Source of the DNA: Algoriphagus aestuarii
GTDB taxonomy: Bacteria > Bacteroidota > Bacteroidia > Cytophagales > Cyclobacteriaceae
NCBI GenBank assembly: GCA_017051695.1
Contig: JAFIDK010000006.1
Coordinates: 248,001-312,000 of the forward strand
Length of the DNA stretch: 64,000 nucleotides
Reading direction: 5' to 3'
A model generated the notes under the pieces. That model had not been told where the DNA came from. It saw only the letters and a program-made list of their open reading frames with translations, and did not search any database. The position numbers and the translations under genes are program-made. Numbering within the stretch: the stretch's first letter is position 1; each line of letters starts with the position of its first letter. Shown piece by piece: positions 1 to 8,199 of this stretch.

Positions 1-8
1 TTCATCCA

Positions 9-929
9 ATGAAAATCAACGTCTGTCTGATTCAGGACTCTCCGGAATTTTTTGACAAGGAAAAAACCTTCCTAAAAGTCGAAAAACTCTGTCGGAAATA
101 CGCCAATGAAGGCCACCAACTTCTCGTTTTCCCTGAGTCATTTATTCCGGGATATCCGAGAGGGTTAAGCTTTGGTGCAAAAGTAGGTAGTCGAACGGAG
201 GAGGGCAGAAATCTTTATCTGAAATATCACCAAAACAGTGTTGAATTGGAATCTGAGGATGAGGTCCGTTTGGAAAAACTCTGTCAGGATCTGCAGATCT
301 ATTTAGTCATCGGAGTAACTGAAAGGAAGAAACAAAATGGTAGTTTATACTGCTCTATGCTCTATTTCTCTCCAAAAGGGCTTTTAGGCGTTCATCGAAA
401 AATCAAACCAACCGGCACGGAACGCTTGATCTGGGCGGAAGATTCCGGAAAGTCCTTGGTCAGTTTTGATACGAAAATCGGCAAAATGGGAGGCCTTATC
501 TGTTGGGAAAATTACATGCCTCTAGCGAGAATGGCGATGTATCAGCAGGGAATTGAAATCTATATAGCGCCGACTGCCGACTCCCGAGAAAACTGGATTG
601 CCACCATGAAACATATTGCCTTGGAAGGTCGCTGTTTTGTTTTGGGATGTAATCAGTATTTCACCAAGTCCATGTATCCTCAAGAATACCAGCTGGAATT
701 GGCACAAGAGCCCGAAGTTATTTGTGCCGGCGGATCTGTAATCGTTTCTCCAATGGGAGAAATTATAGCTGGGCCATTATTTGGTAAATCAGGAGCTTTA
801 TGTGCCGAAATAGATCTATCTGCAATCGTAAAAAGTAAGTTGGACTTTGATCCGATTGGGCATTACAGTAGGGATGATATTTTTCATTTTCAGGCGCTAG
901 GCCAACCAAAAATGAAATCTGAGGAATAA
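9..929 (+). CDS. Carbon-nitrogen hydrolase, nitrilase family
   Basis: A 306-residue nitrilase-superfamily hydrolase that would cleave a nitrile or amide C-N bond through a Cys-Glu-Lys triad. The triad is visible: Glu43 in FPESF, Lys131 in HRKIKPT and Cys165 in LICWENY. The CWEN and HRKxKPT forms are those of the true nitrilase / cyanide hydratase branch rather than the omega-amidase or biotinidase branches. There is no signal peptide, so it should be cytosolic. The ATG lies nine bases from the window edge, so its upstream context and any operon partner are not visible. The natural substrate cannot be read from the sequence. The gene body is intact and of normal length for the family. Confidence 0.9.
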   Translation: MKINVCLIQDSPEFFDKEKTFLKVEKLCRKYANEGHQLLVFPESFIPGYPRGLSFGAKVGSRTEEGRNLYLKYHQNSVELESEDEVRLEKLCQDLQIYLVIGVTERKKQNGSLYCSMLYFSPKGLLGVHRKIKPTGTERLIWAEDSGKSLVSFDTKIGKMGGLICWENYMPLARMAMYQQGIEIYIAPTADSRENWIATMKHIALEGRCFVLGCNQYFTKSMYPQEYQLELAQEPEVICAGGSVIVSPMGEIIAGPLFGKSGALCAEIDLSAIVKSKLDFDPIGHYSRDDIFHFQALGQPKMKSEE

Positions 930-1048
930 GGATCGAGAACTTTTATCCCTGATTGGGTCTATGGGGAACATTCCTCTTGCAGCTTCATTTTTTGGAAAAG
1001 GTGTGAACCTTGCCAGAATTTTGGCTAGGATATGGAAAGTAGCAAAGC

Positions 1049-1171
1049 ATGCATTATATGAAAGAGATGGCACCTAAAAGCAAAACATTGGAAAGTGGAT
1101 TAAAATACATCGCTTTCCTTTGCTACCTCTGGCTTATAGGAGGATTATTTGTCCGGTTTTTTATTCTTTGA
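1049..1171 (+). CDS. Possible 40-residue single-pass membrane peptide
   Basis: A short open frame in the gap between the nitrilase and the convergent M1 peptidase gene. It starts at ATG 1049 (an internal ATG lies at 1058) and ends with TGA at 1169-1171. The product has a basic, polar N-terminal half and a hydrophobic stretch, LKYIAFLCYLWLIGGLFVRF, that would span a membrane once. I recognise no family. No clear ribosome binding site is visible, although Bacteroidota often lack one. It could be a real small membrane protein or a chance frame. The hydrophobic segment followed directly by the stop favours a real protein only weakly. Confidence 0.3.
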   Translation: MHYMKEMAPKSKTLESGLKYIAFLCYLWLIGGLFVRFFIL

Positions 1172-1173
1172 GC

Positions 1174-2754
1174 TTATTTTTCTTTCCACATCAGCCAGCC
1201 CCTCGGATCCACTTTAATCGGAGAGCTGCTGGAAACGAAAACAGGGGATGATCCTAAAGTGATTTTTTCCATGCCGTTTGAGGTTTTTATTTCCACAGGC
1301 ATCGTAAAATCAATCCCTTTCAGACTGACCATGAATCCGGTTTTCCCTTTCTTGCTGACCCGTACTTCTGGAAGTGAGGTAGTTTTCAGATAAAAATTCA
1401 AATACCCACTCTGATCCTGACCTGTGTAAGACTCGACAAATTGGATAAAGTCGTCTGTGTTTACTTGATTTTGGTAGGTAAATCGATCATCTGATATAAA
1501 AGCTTTTAACATAGGAAAAAACACTTCATCACCCAAAATCCCCCTCAGGCCATGGATTACTGCTGCTCCTTTGCTATAGATTTCTCCATGATAGGCTTCT
1601 TTTTCCGTACTATTTGGAGGTGATACGACCGGTTTGGAATGGGGAATAGATTTTAATACGGAAGCTGCTTGGGTAAAATACGCTTCAGAGCCTCCATGTG
1701 CCTCATAAAAAAGCCAGTCTGCAAAAGCAGTAAATCCCTCATGAATCCACATGTCTGCCCAGTCTCCCACCGACATTTTATTTCCAAACCACTCATGGCC
1801 TAGTTCGTGATGCAATAACCAATCGTACTGCACTTGTCCCATCGGAACAAACTGAAAATTATTACCATAAGCATTGATCGTTTGATGCTCCATGCCGAGG
1901 TAAGGAGTCTCCACCACTGCGATTTTATCATTCGGAAAAGGAAATGGGCCCAAATACTTCTCTTGGGTTTCGGTACTTATTTTTAGGACTTCAAGAAGAG
2001 CCTCAGCCTTTGCTTGGTCTTCTTGGAGTACATAAACATGCATGGGGATGATTTCTCCAGAAACTGACTCAAAATCCATTTTGGCTTCATGGAAAACTCC
2101 CAATGTAAAATTCACATTGTAATTATTGATGGAATAATCCGTGGACCAATGATAGGTAATCTTCTTTTCCGACTCTTTTTTCTCCAATAACCTTCCATTT
2201 GAAGCGACGAAATAGGGTTTATCTACCGTAAAAAATAAATCCACCCCATTTTTTGCCTCACTCGATGGATGGTCCAAGGCTGGCATAAAAATTTTGGCTC
2301 CTTCCCCTTGTGAAGATAGCCCCATCCAATGGTTATCAAAAAGGTCCAATTCCCAGGTGAATCCTCCTGTCCATGGAGGGTTCTCGGCAATCGGGGTGGT
2401 CCCGCCATAAAATACCTCCACCTGATCACAGGTACAGTCAATAGGAATGATATCCAAAATATCGTCTTGATGTGAAAATTCAACTATTTGACCATTCATC
2501 AGAACTTGATCGACTTTGTACTCATCTATCAGGTTTAAGCGGATAGTATCCAGCTTTTCAAAAGCCTGAAATTGAATGGTGTTTTTTCCTTGGATGGATT
2601 TAGTCGCCGGAAATATTTCCAGCTCCAGCTGGTAATGTAGCACAGTGAATTTCTGCTGTAAAGGATCCATTGGACCGCCCCAGTCCCAATTCTGCGCGAA
2701 ACTTGGCACCATGGAGACGATCAAAAAAAGCCAAAAAAAGAGGTGATTTTTCAT
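1174..2754 (-). CDS. Secreted M1 family zinc aminopeptidase
   Basis: A 526-residue metallopeptidase of family M1 (gluzincins). Residues 1-20 form a signal peptide ending SFAQ, so it acts in the periplasm or outside. The zinc site is complete: HELGH at 316-320 with the third ligand Glu339 in WIHEGF. The exopeptidase motif, usually GAMEN, is GMEHQ at 287-291, a common bacterial variant. An N-terminal beta-sandwich (about 30-220) precedes the thermolysin-like domain. The C-terminal helical domain of larger M1 enzymes is missing, so this is a short form. It likely trims peptides for nutrition. The gene stands alone, downstream of the HdeD-like gene but separated from it by a terminator. Confidence 0.92.
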   Translation of the reverse strand: MKNHLFFWLFLIVSMVPSFAQNWDWGGPMDPLQQKFTVLHYQLELEIFPATKSIQGKNTIQFQAFEKLDTIRLNLIDEYKVDQVLMNGQIVEFSHQDDILDIIPIDCTCDQVEVFYGGTTPIAENPPWTGGFTWELDLFDNHWMGLSSQGEGAKIFMPALDHPSSEAKNGVDLFFTVDKPYFVASNGRLLEKKESEKKITYHWSTDYSINNYNVNFTLGVFHEAKMDFESVSGEIIPMHVYVLQEDQAKAEALLEVLKISTETQEKYLGPFPFPNDKIAVVETPYLGMEHQTINAYGNNFQFVPMGQVQYDWLLHHELGHEWFGNKMSVGDWADMWIHEGFTAFADWLFYEAHGGSEAYFTQAASVLKSIPHSKPVVSPPNSTEKEAYHGEIYSKGAAVIHGLRGILGDEVFFPMLKAFISDDRFTYQNQVNTDDFIQFVESYTGQDQSGYLNFYLKTTSLPEVRVSKKGKTGFMVSLKGIDFTMPVEIKTSNGMEKITLGSSPVFVSSSSPIKVDPRGWLMWKEK

Positions 2755-2758
2755 GGTC

Positions 2759-2766
2759 CAAAGTTA
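2759..2766 (-). promoter_or_regulatory. Candidate -7 box for the M1 peptidase gene
   Basis: TAACTTTG on the minus strand matches the Bacteroidota TAnnTTTG -7 element and ends five bases before the ATG at 2754. This would give a leaderless or nearly leaderless mRNA. No clear -33 TTTG is present at the right distance, so the call is tentative. Confidence 0.35.
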
Positions 2767-2779
2767 CAGGTAGAAATGT

Positions 2780-2812
2780 TAAAAAAGGCCGTTCTTTTTA
2801 AAAACGGCCTTT
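2780..2812 (-). terminator. Rho-independent terminator of the HdeD-like gene
   Basis: A stem of AAAGGCCGTT pairing with AACGGCCTTT is followed on the minus strand by a run of Ts. It lies just after the HdeD-like gene and before the M1 peptidase start, separating the two transcripts. Confidence 0.8.
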
Positions 2813-2818
2813 CAATTT

Positions 2819-3415
2819 TCAAGAATTGCTATTGATTTTGTCTTTGATTTTGCCAGGCAAATCATGGAGTTTCTTCAGTTTCAAAGAAAACAACACGGCT
2901 ACTATTCCTAAAAGAATAAAGATCAACGCGGTAATCGTCACTAAAGTCATACCGATAATACCCGGATTCCAAATCAAAATAAAGGAAAGAATCACTCCTG
3001 CTATTCCCATCCAAAGAAGAGATTGGTACTCATCACCGTGATCTTTCAAGCTCAATGCAAAACTGATCCCAACAATGGATTTGAACAAAACTCCGAAACC
3101 TACATACAAAGGTAGCGTCACCATAGACAAAGCGGGGTTAGTCAAAAGTAAAATCCCAATCATGGTACTGACCAGACCGGAAGCCAAAAACCAACCCCAA
3201 TGGTCGAGCTGTTTCCTATTGCCGTAGGCAAAAGTCAATTCGCTGAGTCCGGAAGCAAGAAAAGACAAACTGAACAAAGTGGCCAAGACCAAATAGGAAG
3301 CTAATGGCGTACTAAAAACATACATACCCAAAAGAATAAACAAGACTCCGATGATCGTCAATAAGTACCAATAAGACAGGGCTTTCTGGATAGTTTTAAA
3401 AGGTCTATTTGTCAT
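2819..3415 (-). CDS. HdeD-like membrane protein (DUF308)
   Basis: A 198-residue integral membrane protein with six predicted membrane segments arranged as three repeated hairpins, typical of the HdeD/DUF308 family (short repeated phrases such as GxLLLxxP between helices). E. coli HdeD is linked to acid resistance at high cell density; in other bacteria the role is unknown. The N-terminus is cytosolic and basic and the C-terminus ends in a charged tail, LKKLHDLPGKIKDKINSNS. The gene is monocistronic, with its own terminator at 2780-2812. Family assignment is firm; function is open. Confidence 0.82.
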   Translation of the reverse strand: MTNRPFKTIQKALSYWYLLTIIGVLFILLGMYVFSTPLASYLVLATLFSLSFLASGLSELTFAYGNRKQLDHWGWFLASGLVSTMIGILLLTNPALSMVTLPLYVGFGVLFKSIVGISFALSLKDHGDEYQSLLWMGIAGVILSFILIWNPGIIGMTLVTITALIFILLGIVAVLFSLKLKKLHDLPGKIKDKINSNS

Positions 3416-3475
3416 AAGAATTTGAATGATGGTTAAAAATAAAATTCATTAAATCGAATAAGAATTGGACTTAAG

Positions 3476-3970
3476 TTACTTTTTCTCCAGCCGAAAATAA
3501 ATTTCCAGCATCGGAAATCCATAATTCAATGTCGATTCTTCAGATACTTTTACAAATCCGTGATCAGTATACAATGAAACTGCCGCATCCAATCCTGAGG
3601 TAGTAAATAAGTATGCGGACTTATATTTTTTCTCTTGAAAAAAAGACATCCATTCGTTCATTAATTGCCTGCCAATTCCCAAACCTCTCCAAGATTGATC
3701 CAAGATAAAAAAACGGAGTTGTGCCTGATTCTCAGGCCGATGGCACAGCAATAAAAACCCTACCATCTGATGTTCTTTCTCCACTACCCAAACCCGGTCT
3801 TTTTCAGGGTCGTAGGTTTGTTGAAATTCCAAAAGACCTCTTCTGACCTCATTTTCAAAAGAAACTGGAAAACCATATTCCAGTCCATAGACCTTTCCAT
3901 GAAGTAGAGCTACTTGCTCAAGATCTCCTGGCTACAAAGAATTCCTGATTGTTATAGAGTTGTTCATCAT
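3476..3970 (-). pseudogene. GNAT acetyltransferase interrupted by an amber codon
   Basis: Read from the ATG pair at 3965-3970, the frame begins MMNNSITIRNSL, meets TAG at 3932-3934, and continues PGDLEQVALLHGKVYG into an otherwise intact GNAT domain ending at 3476. The segment after the stop is typical of family N-termini (PGDLxxVxxLHGxxYxxEYGF), and the acetyl-CoA loop RGLGIGRQL is present further on. A CAG glutamine or AAG lysine codon turned to TAG by one base change would explain it. The gene is therefore probably a recent pseudogene. Alternatively translation restarts at the TTG at 3832, giving a 118-residue fragment that lacks the first strands and helix, or the stop is a sequencing error. 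Substrate unknown. Confidence 0.75.
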
Positions 3971-3981
3971 TTCTTAAGAAA

Positions 3982-4010
3982 CAAAAAAACCGCCCTGACG
4001 GAGGCGGTTT
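3982..4010 (-). terminator. Rho-independent terminator of the UPF0158 gene
   Basis: AAACCGCC pairs with GGCGGTTT, and a T-run follows on the minus strand. It lies directly after the UPF0158 stop codon and upstream of the broken GNAT gene. Confidence 0.8.
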
Positions 4011-4014
4011 GTTA

Positions 4015-4452
4015 TTATTCTTCGGAGTAATTGAAGCTATCTACCTGCTCTTTCACCCAATCTTGATACTTTGATTGACGGTATTCAGTCCATTCATTTT
4101 TGTATTTGGAATCATCGATCAAAAACTTAAAACCTGTCGCGGCCTTCGGTTTACTAAGTGCATTGACCAGATCCTCGGCTAAATTTCTTTCTTTGACTTT
4201 ACGATCGATAAAATCCTGCATCATCTGATGCTCTTGTGCCGGTTCCATTTTAGTGAATTCAGCAAAATTCTCAGGATTTTCTTCTATTTCGTCTAAGATA
4301 TCCTCCTCTTCTTCAGTAAGGTCATAGTTGAAATAATCTTCGTCATCAGGCATGTGATGGATCTTCTTTTTATCGATTTGATAGAAACACACATTGCCTT
4401 TCAGCAATTGGGCAGAAATCAATCCTACCTCTTTTTCAGTAAGCGAAAACAT
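4015..4452 (-). CDS. UPF0158 family protein
   Basis: A 145-residue, strongly acidic cytosolic protein. Its pattern matches UPF0158: an N-terminal segment, an acidic run EEEEDILDEIEENPENFAEF, MQDFIDRKV in the middle, then a C-terminal W-E-Y-R and YQDWVKEQ segment. No enzymatic motif is visible and no function is established for the family. The gene has its own downstream terminator. The start at ATG 4452 gives the usual family N-terminus. Confidence 0.75.
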   Translation of the reverse strand: MFSLTEKEVGLISAQLLKGNVCFYQIDKKKIHHMPDDEDYFNYDLTEEEEDILDEIEENPENFAEFTKMEPAQEHQMMQDFIDRKVKERNLAEDLVNALSKPKAATGFKFLIDDSKYKNEWTEYRQSKYQDWVKEQVDSFNYSEE

Positions 4453-4544
4453 GAATGAGTTACAAAATTTTTCGAAAAATAGTGAATGTCACATTTGCAT
4501 CAAATTGTTTTTGAGCACTGAATTGAAATTCCCCAATTTATTTC

Positions 4545-5201
4545 TCAGTTTTTTTCAAAAATCTCATTTAAAACCTCAGAATCAATCAAATGCCCTCCCT
4601 GAAAAGTAATTTTTTTCACGTCCATTTTTAATGCTTCCACAAGTTCCTCCTGCTTTCTGAGTATTTCCGAAGTGACAAATTCGTCTTGGTCTCCAAGGAC
4701 ACTGATGAACTCCGTCTCTCCAAATTTCTCATTGCTCACTTTCACATTCATATCGTGGGCAAATCCTCCTGCCCAAAGCACAAATTTCTGAACATTCCCC
4801 TGCCATCGACTCGCCCATCGGGTAGCTGTCGCCACCCCTTGCGAAAATCCAAATACATGCACTGCTGGAGGAGTTTCAAATTTTTCCAGGTGTTCATTGA
4901 CAAGCTGGTCCAAATACCGATGGTTATTTTCAATGGCAAGTTCCCGCTCATGACTGGTCATCCAATTGGCACCTACCCTCCCTTGAGGGACTTTTAGATA
5001 GGAATAATTCGTGGCTTCTGGTGCAAGAAAAAGCCTGTCTTCGGTGTCAAAAGGGATAAATTTCCGAATAAAGAATTCAGCCAGTTGGCCATAGCCATGA
5101 AAAATTATCCAAATTTCTTTTTCACGATAGGTTGGTTCATGTGAAAGACAATACGATGCTTCGTACGCGACTTTGATCTTCTTTTTCAACAAACTACCCA
5201 T
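4545..5201 (-). CDS. Alpha/beta hydrolase, carboxylesterase-like
   Basis: A 218-residue cytosolic alpha/beta hydrolase of the phospholipase/carboxylesterase (YpfH-like) type. The nucleophile elbow is GFSQG with Ser120; the acid is probably Asp171 or Asp173 in LGDQDEF, and the base is His204 in QGGHLID. HGYGQ near residue 35 would form the oxyanion loop. It would hydrolyse a carboxylic ester, substrate unknown. The ATG overlaps the end of the cytidine deaminase gene by eight bases, so the two are co-transcribed and probably translationally coupled. Confidence 0.82.
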   Translation of the reverse strand: MGSLLKKKIKVAYEASYCLSHEPTYREKEIWIIFHGYGQLAEFFIRKFIPFDTEDRLFLAPEATNYSYLKVPQGRVGANWMTSHERELAIENNHRYLDQLVNEHLEKFETPPAVHVFGFSQGVATATRWASRWQGNVQKFVLWAGGFAHDMNVKVSNEKFGETEFISVLGDQDEFVTSEILRKQEELVEALKMDVKKITFQGGHLIDSEVLNEIFEKN

Positions 5202-5676
5202 TCAGATCCTCAAATTTAAAAGGCAACAATGCCTCTATGCCCGGCACTTTTAAAACATTGCCACTTGGCAATAAAATCAACAGTTCTATGGCTTGGTCAA
5301 ACCTCCTTTCACTTTCACTGATTGTCTGCCGGCAAAGACCACATGGTGAAACAGTTGCCCATTTTTCCTGACCCGCTTTTTTAGCAACTATTGCCAGTTG
5401 CCTGACAGGATCTTTGGGATAATTGGCCCCAGCAAAACCCAAGACTAATCGCTCTGCGCAGACACCCACCGGGAAACTTACATTTTCTTGGTTACTGGAT
5501 TTCAAAATGAGGCCAGATGCCAACAAAGCTGCGGCTCCAACCTGAAAATCAGAATAAGGAGCATAGGCATCATGACTGATTTTCTTTGCTTCATCCAGCA
5601 ATTCACGCTCAGAAATGGTCAATTCCTCCCAACTAAGCTCTTCCAGCTCCGCGGATATGATAATTTTTTTAGCCAT
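5194..5676 (-). CDS. cdd: Cytidine deaminase
   Basis: A 160-residue enzyme that deaminates cytidine and deoxycytidine to uridine forms in pyrimidine salvage. The zinc site is complete: Cys73-Ala-Glu75 (VCAERL) with Cys112 and Cys115 in PCGLC, and Glu75 as proton shuttle. AYAPYSDFQVGAAAL near residue 38 is the substrate-binding N-terminal motif of the homotetrameric class. It is somewhat longer than the E. coli-independent 130-residue form because of about 20 extra N-terminal residues. First gene of a two-gene operon with the alpha/beta hydrolase. Confidence 0.93.
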   Translation of the reverse strand: MAKKIIISAELEELSWEELTISERELLDEAKKISHDAYAPYSDFQVGAAALLASGLILKSSNQENVSFPVGVCAERLVLGFAGANYPKDPVRQLAIVAKKAGQEKWATVSPCGLCRQTISESERRFDQAIELLILLPSGNVLKVPGIEALLPFKFEDLNG

Positions 5677-5776
5677 GTTTTTGTCTTGGAGTTACCCTAA
5701 CGGACAAAGTAGTGAATAGTTCCTATTTTAGTCAACAATCCTTTTCTAGATTGAATTTAATAGCCAATTTAGGATC

Positions 5777-7120
5777 ATGACGGCAAAAACTACCTCTACC
5801 ATTTTAATTCTAGGAGCTGGAAAATCCACTACCTACCTGATCGACTATTTGGCAGATTCCTGTGCCAAAAAGGACAGGAAACTTATCTTGGCCGATTTAG
5901 ATATTGAGCTTGCGAAATCAAAACTTAAAGGCAAACCAAGCACCGAGGCTCGGTCTCTAGACATCGATAGTGAAAAAGATCGTTTGGCACTGATAGAGGT
6001 CGCTGAATTGGTGATTTCCATGCTTCCAGCCTCTATGCATCCAATTGTTGCCAAAGACTGCTTAATGCTCGGAAAACATTTTTTCTCAGCTTCTTATGAA
6101 TCGGCAGAGCTTCAAATGCTAAAGCCTGAAATTGAAGCAAAAGGACTGTTATTTCTAAACGAATGCGGTTTGGACCCGGGTATTGATCACATGTCGGCCA
6201 TGAAAATCATCCATGAGGCTCAATCAAAAGAGGAGGAAATTCTATCCTTTAAATCGTATTGCGGTGGACTTCTCTCACCCACCAGCGAAGACAATCCATG
6301 GAAGTATAAGTTCACCTGGAACCCAAGGAATGTAGTTTTGGCAGGGAAAGGTACTTCTCAATACATAGAAAAGGGGGATATGAAGTTTGTCCCCTATCAC
6401 CAGGTTTTCAAGAGAACCGAAACAATACATTTTGATGGATTGGGGGATTTTGATGGCTATCCTAACAGGGATTCTTTGAGCTATAGAAAAGTTTATGGGT
6501 TGGAAAGGATCCAAACTATGCTTCGCGGTACGCTTAGGAGGGCTGGTTACTGCAAAGCATGGGACGTTTTTGTACAGTTGGGATTGACTGATGATTCTTT
6601 CCAACTGGAATTACCTATAGAGAGTACCTTGAAGCAGTTCCTGAATTCATTTTTGCCATATAATGAAATCCTTACCGTGGAAGAAAAACTTGCTGAGGCC
6701 ATTCCCGATATGGATTTCCCCACTTTTGAAAAGATCCAATGGTTGGGATTTTTTGGAAATCGAAAGCTTCCCAAGACAACAGGAAGTCCCGCTCAGCTTC
6801 TTCAGGCAATTTTAGAAGAAGATTGGAAGCTGTATCCTGAGGACAAAGACATGATCGTGATGCAACACCTTTTTGAAATTCAAACAAAAGAAGGCTTCCG
6901 TAAAATCAATTCCAGTCTGGTATGTTTTGGAGAGGACGCGACTTACACCGCCATGGCAAAAACTGTGGGACTTCCTTTGGCAATCGCAGTGGACCTTTTT
7001 TTGGATCAAAAAATCAAAGCAACAGGCCTTTTGACTCCGGTAATCCCACAAATTTACGAACCTATCCTAGCAAAACTGGAGGAATTTGGTATTCGGTTTA
7101 TCGAAAAAACAGAGTTTTGA
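5777..7120 (+). CDS. Saccharopine dehydrogenase-like oxidoreductase
   Basis: A 447-residue NAD(P)-dependent enzyme of the saccharopine reductase (LYS9-like) family. A Rossmann motif, LGAGKST, lies at residues 12-17, and the family signature ECGLDPGIDHMSAM lies at 129-142. In lysine metabolism these enzymes interconvert saccharopine with aminoadipate semialdehyde plus glutamate; in Bacteroidota the likely direction is lysine degradation. No aminoadipate-semialdehyde dehydrogenase or LKR partner is adjacent, so the pathway assignment is by family only. It is convergent with the DUF4249 operon, with 12 bases between stops and no obvious terminator. Confidence 0.85.
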   Translation: MTAKTTSTILILGAGKSTTYLIDYLADSCAKKDRKLILADLDIELAKSKLKGKPSTEARSLDIDSEKDRLALIEVAELVISMLPASMHPIVAKDCLMLGKHFFSASYESAELQMLKPEIEAKGLLFLNECGLDPGIDHMSAMKIIHEAQSKEEEILSFKSYCGGLLSPTSEDNPWKYKFTWNPRNVVLAGKGTSQYIEKGDMKFVPYHQVFKRTETIHFDGLGDFDGYPNRDSLSYRKVYGLERIQTMLRGTLRRAGYCKAWDVFVQLGLTDDSFQLELPIESTLKQFLNSFLPYNEILTVEEKLAEAIPDMDFPTFEKIQWLGFFGNRKLPKTTGSPAQLLQAILEEDWKLYPEDKDMIVMQHLFEIQTKEGFRKINSSLVCFGEDATYTAMAKTVGLPLAIAVDLFLDQKIKATGLLTPVIPQIYEPILAKLEEFGIRFIEKTEF

Positions 7121-7132
7121 AATGGGCTATAA

Positions 7133-8179
7133 TCAGTAAATCCAGTCAGCAGGAGGATCCAGCTGAGAATTATCAAATACCCTGCAATCATCCGGGATGA
7201 TGGCTCTTGGCTGCTTAAAATCCAATTCGGACTGATTGATATAAATTCTTTTACTGGATTCACCTGCGGCCATAAAAAACCCAAAAACCACTTCTTCTGG
7301 GTTATCCAGACTGATCATATTGCCACGAATATTAGCCGGAGGAGGGTCGAATACAGAGCCACTCAGTTCTGCCTGCTGTTTGACCAATCTTAAAAAACGA
7401 TAGGCTTCCTGCGAAATGCTATACTGCTCCAGGTCAACTCTGTATCTGTTTAAAAACCGAAGCCCATCATCTAGAATAAATGCCACAGGAAGACGAGTCG
7501 TCAAGCCATTGAAATTATCATCCTGGGCGATGAAAATGGAGGCATTACTCGTTTGCTCTGTTTTAAAACAAACAGCACAGCAGTCTTTTGGAGCGGGAGC
7601 TCTGCTTGGCGGTGGTTCATGGTATAAATCCGGTCTGGTTTCATAAACATGAACGGACTCTCCTTTTCTCCAATAATAGAAATTATTCTCATCGGCAGGA
7701 TCCTGAAACTCCGCAATGAACTGAATACCAGAAGCATCATTGATTTCTCCTTTTACAGGAATCCGTTCAACTCTAAAGCCCAGATCCTGAATTTCAGGCA
7801 CAGCTGTTAATTTTTCCGGTAAAGAGGAATATACTTTTCCGTCTAGAAGCTGAATTTGCAAGGTATAGGTCCTACCTGTTTCTCCTGAAAATTCAGCTGG
7901 AGTCAAATAGTTACCACGGTTTTCATTGTCCTCAGAAAGGAAAATCACTCTCCCCAAATCGTCTCGAAAAATCACGGTCGCTCCTGCGACAGGCCGTATC
8001 AACCCTTCAAATACACTGCCGTAGGTATCACTTCTGGTCAATTTGATGACATGAGGCCCAGGACCATTGGTCAACATTCCTTCAATTGTCAACAATTGAG
8101 GACCGTCTTCTATGGAGACATCGTATGGTTCGATACAACCAAACAGAATAAAACAAAACAGGTAAATGTACTTTTTCAA
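7133..8179 (-). CDS. DUF4249 outer-membrane lipoprotein (copy 1)
   Basis: A lipoprotein of the DUF4249 family, usually encoded beside TonB-dependent receptors. The frame is open from TTG 8212, but I place the start at TTG 8179: it gives LKKYIYLFCFILFGC, a standard lipoprotein signal with Cys at the lipobox, and avoids overlapping the previous stop. No in-frame ATG exists at this end. The mature part has beta-rich carbohydrate-binding-like sequence, a cysteine cluster KDCCAVCFKTEQ, and a C-terminal region nearly identical to the upstream copy (PPPANIRGNMISLDNPEEV). It is the last gene of a four-gene uptake operon and arose by tandem duplication. The ligand is unknown. Confidence 0.82.
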   Translation of the reverse strand: MKKYIYLFCFILFGCIEPYDVSIEDGPQLLTIEGMLTNGPGPHVIKLTRSDTYGSVFEGLIRPVAGATVIFRDDLGRVIFLSEDNENRGNYLTPAEFSGETGRTYTLQIQLLDGKVYSSLPEKLTAVPEIQDLGFRVERIPVKGEINDASGIQFIAEFQDPADENNFYYWRKGESVHVYETRPDLYHEPPPSRAPAPKDCCAVCFKTEQTSNASIFIAQDDNFNGLTTRLPVAFILDDGLRFLNRYRVDLEQYSISQEAYRFLRLVKQQAELSGSVFDPPPANIRGNMISLDNPEEVVFGFFMAAGESSKRIYINQSELDFKQPRAIIPDDCRVFDNSQLDPPADWIY

Positions 8180-8199
8180 AAATTCTATCTTCTTAATTA

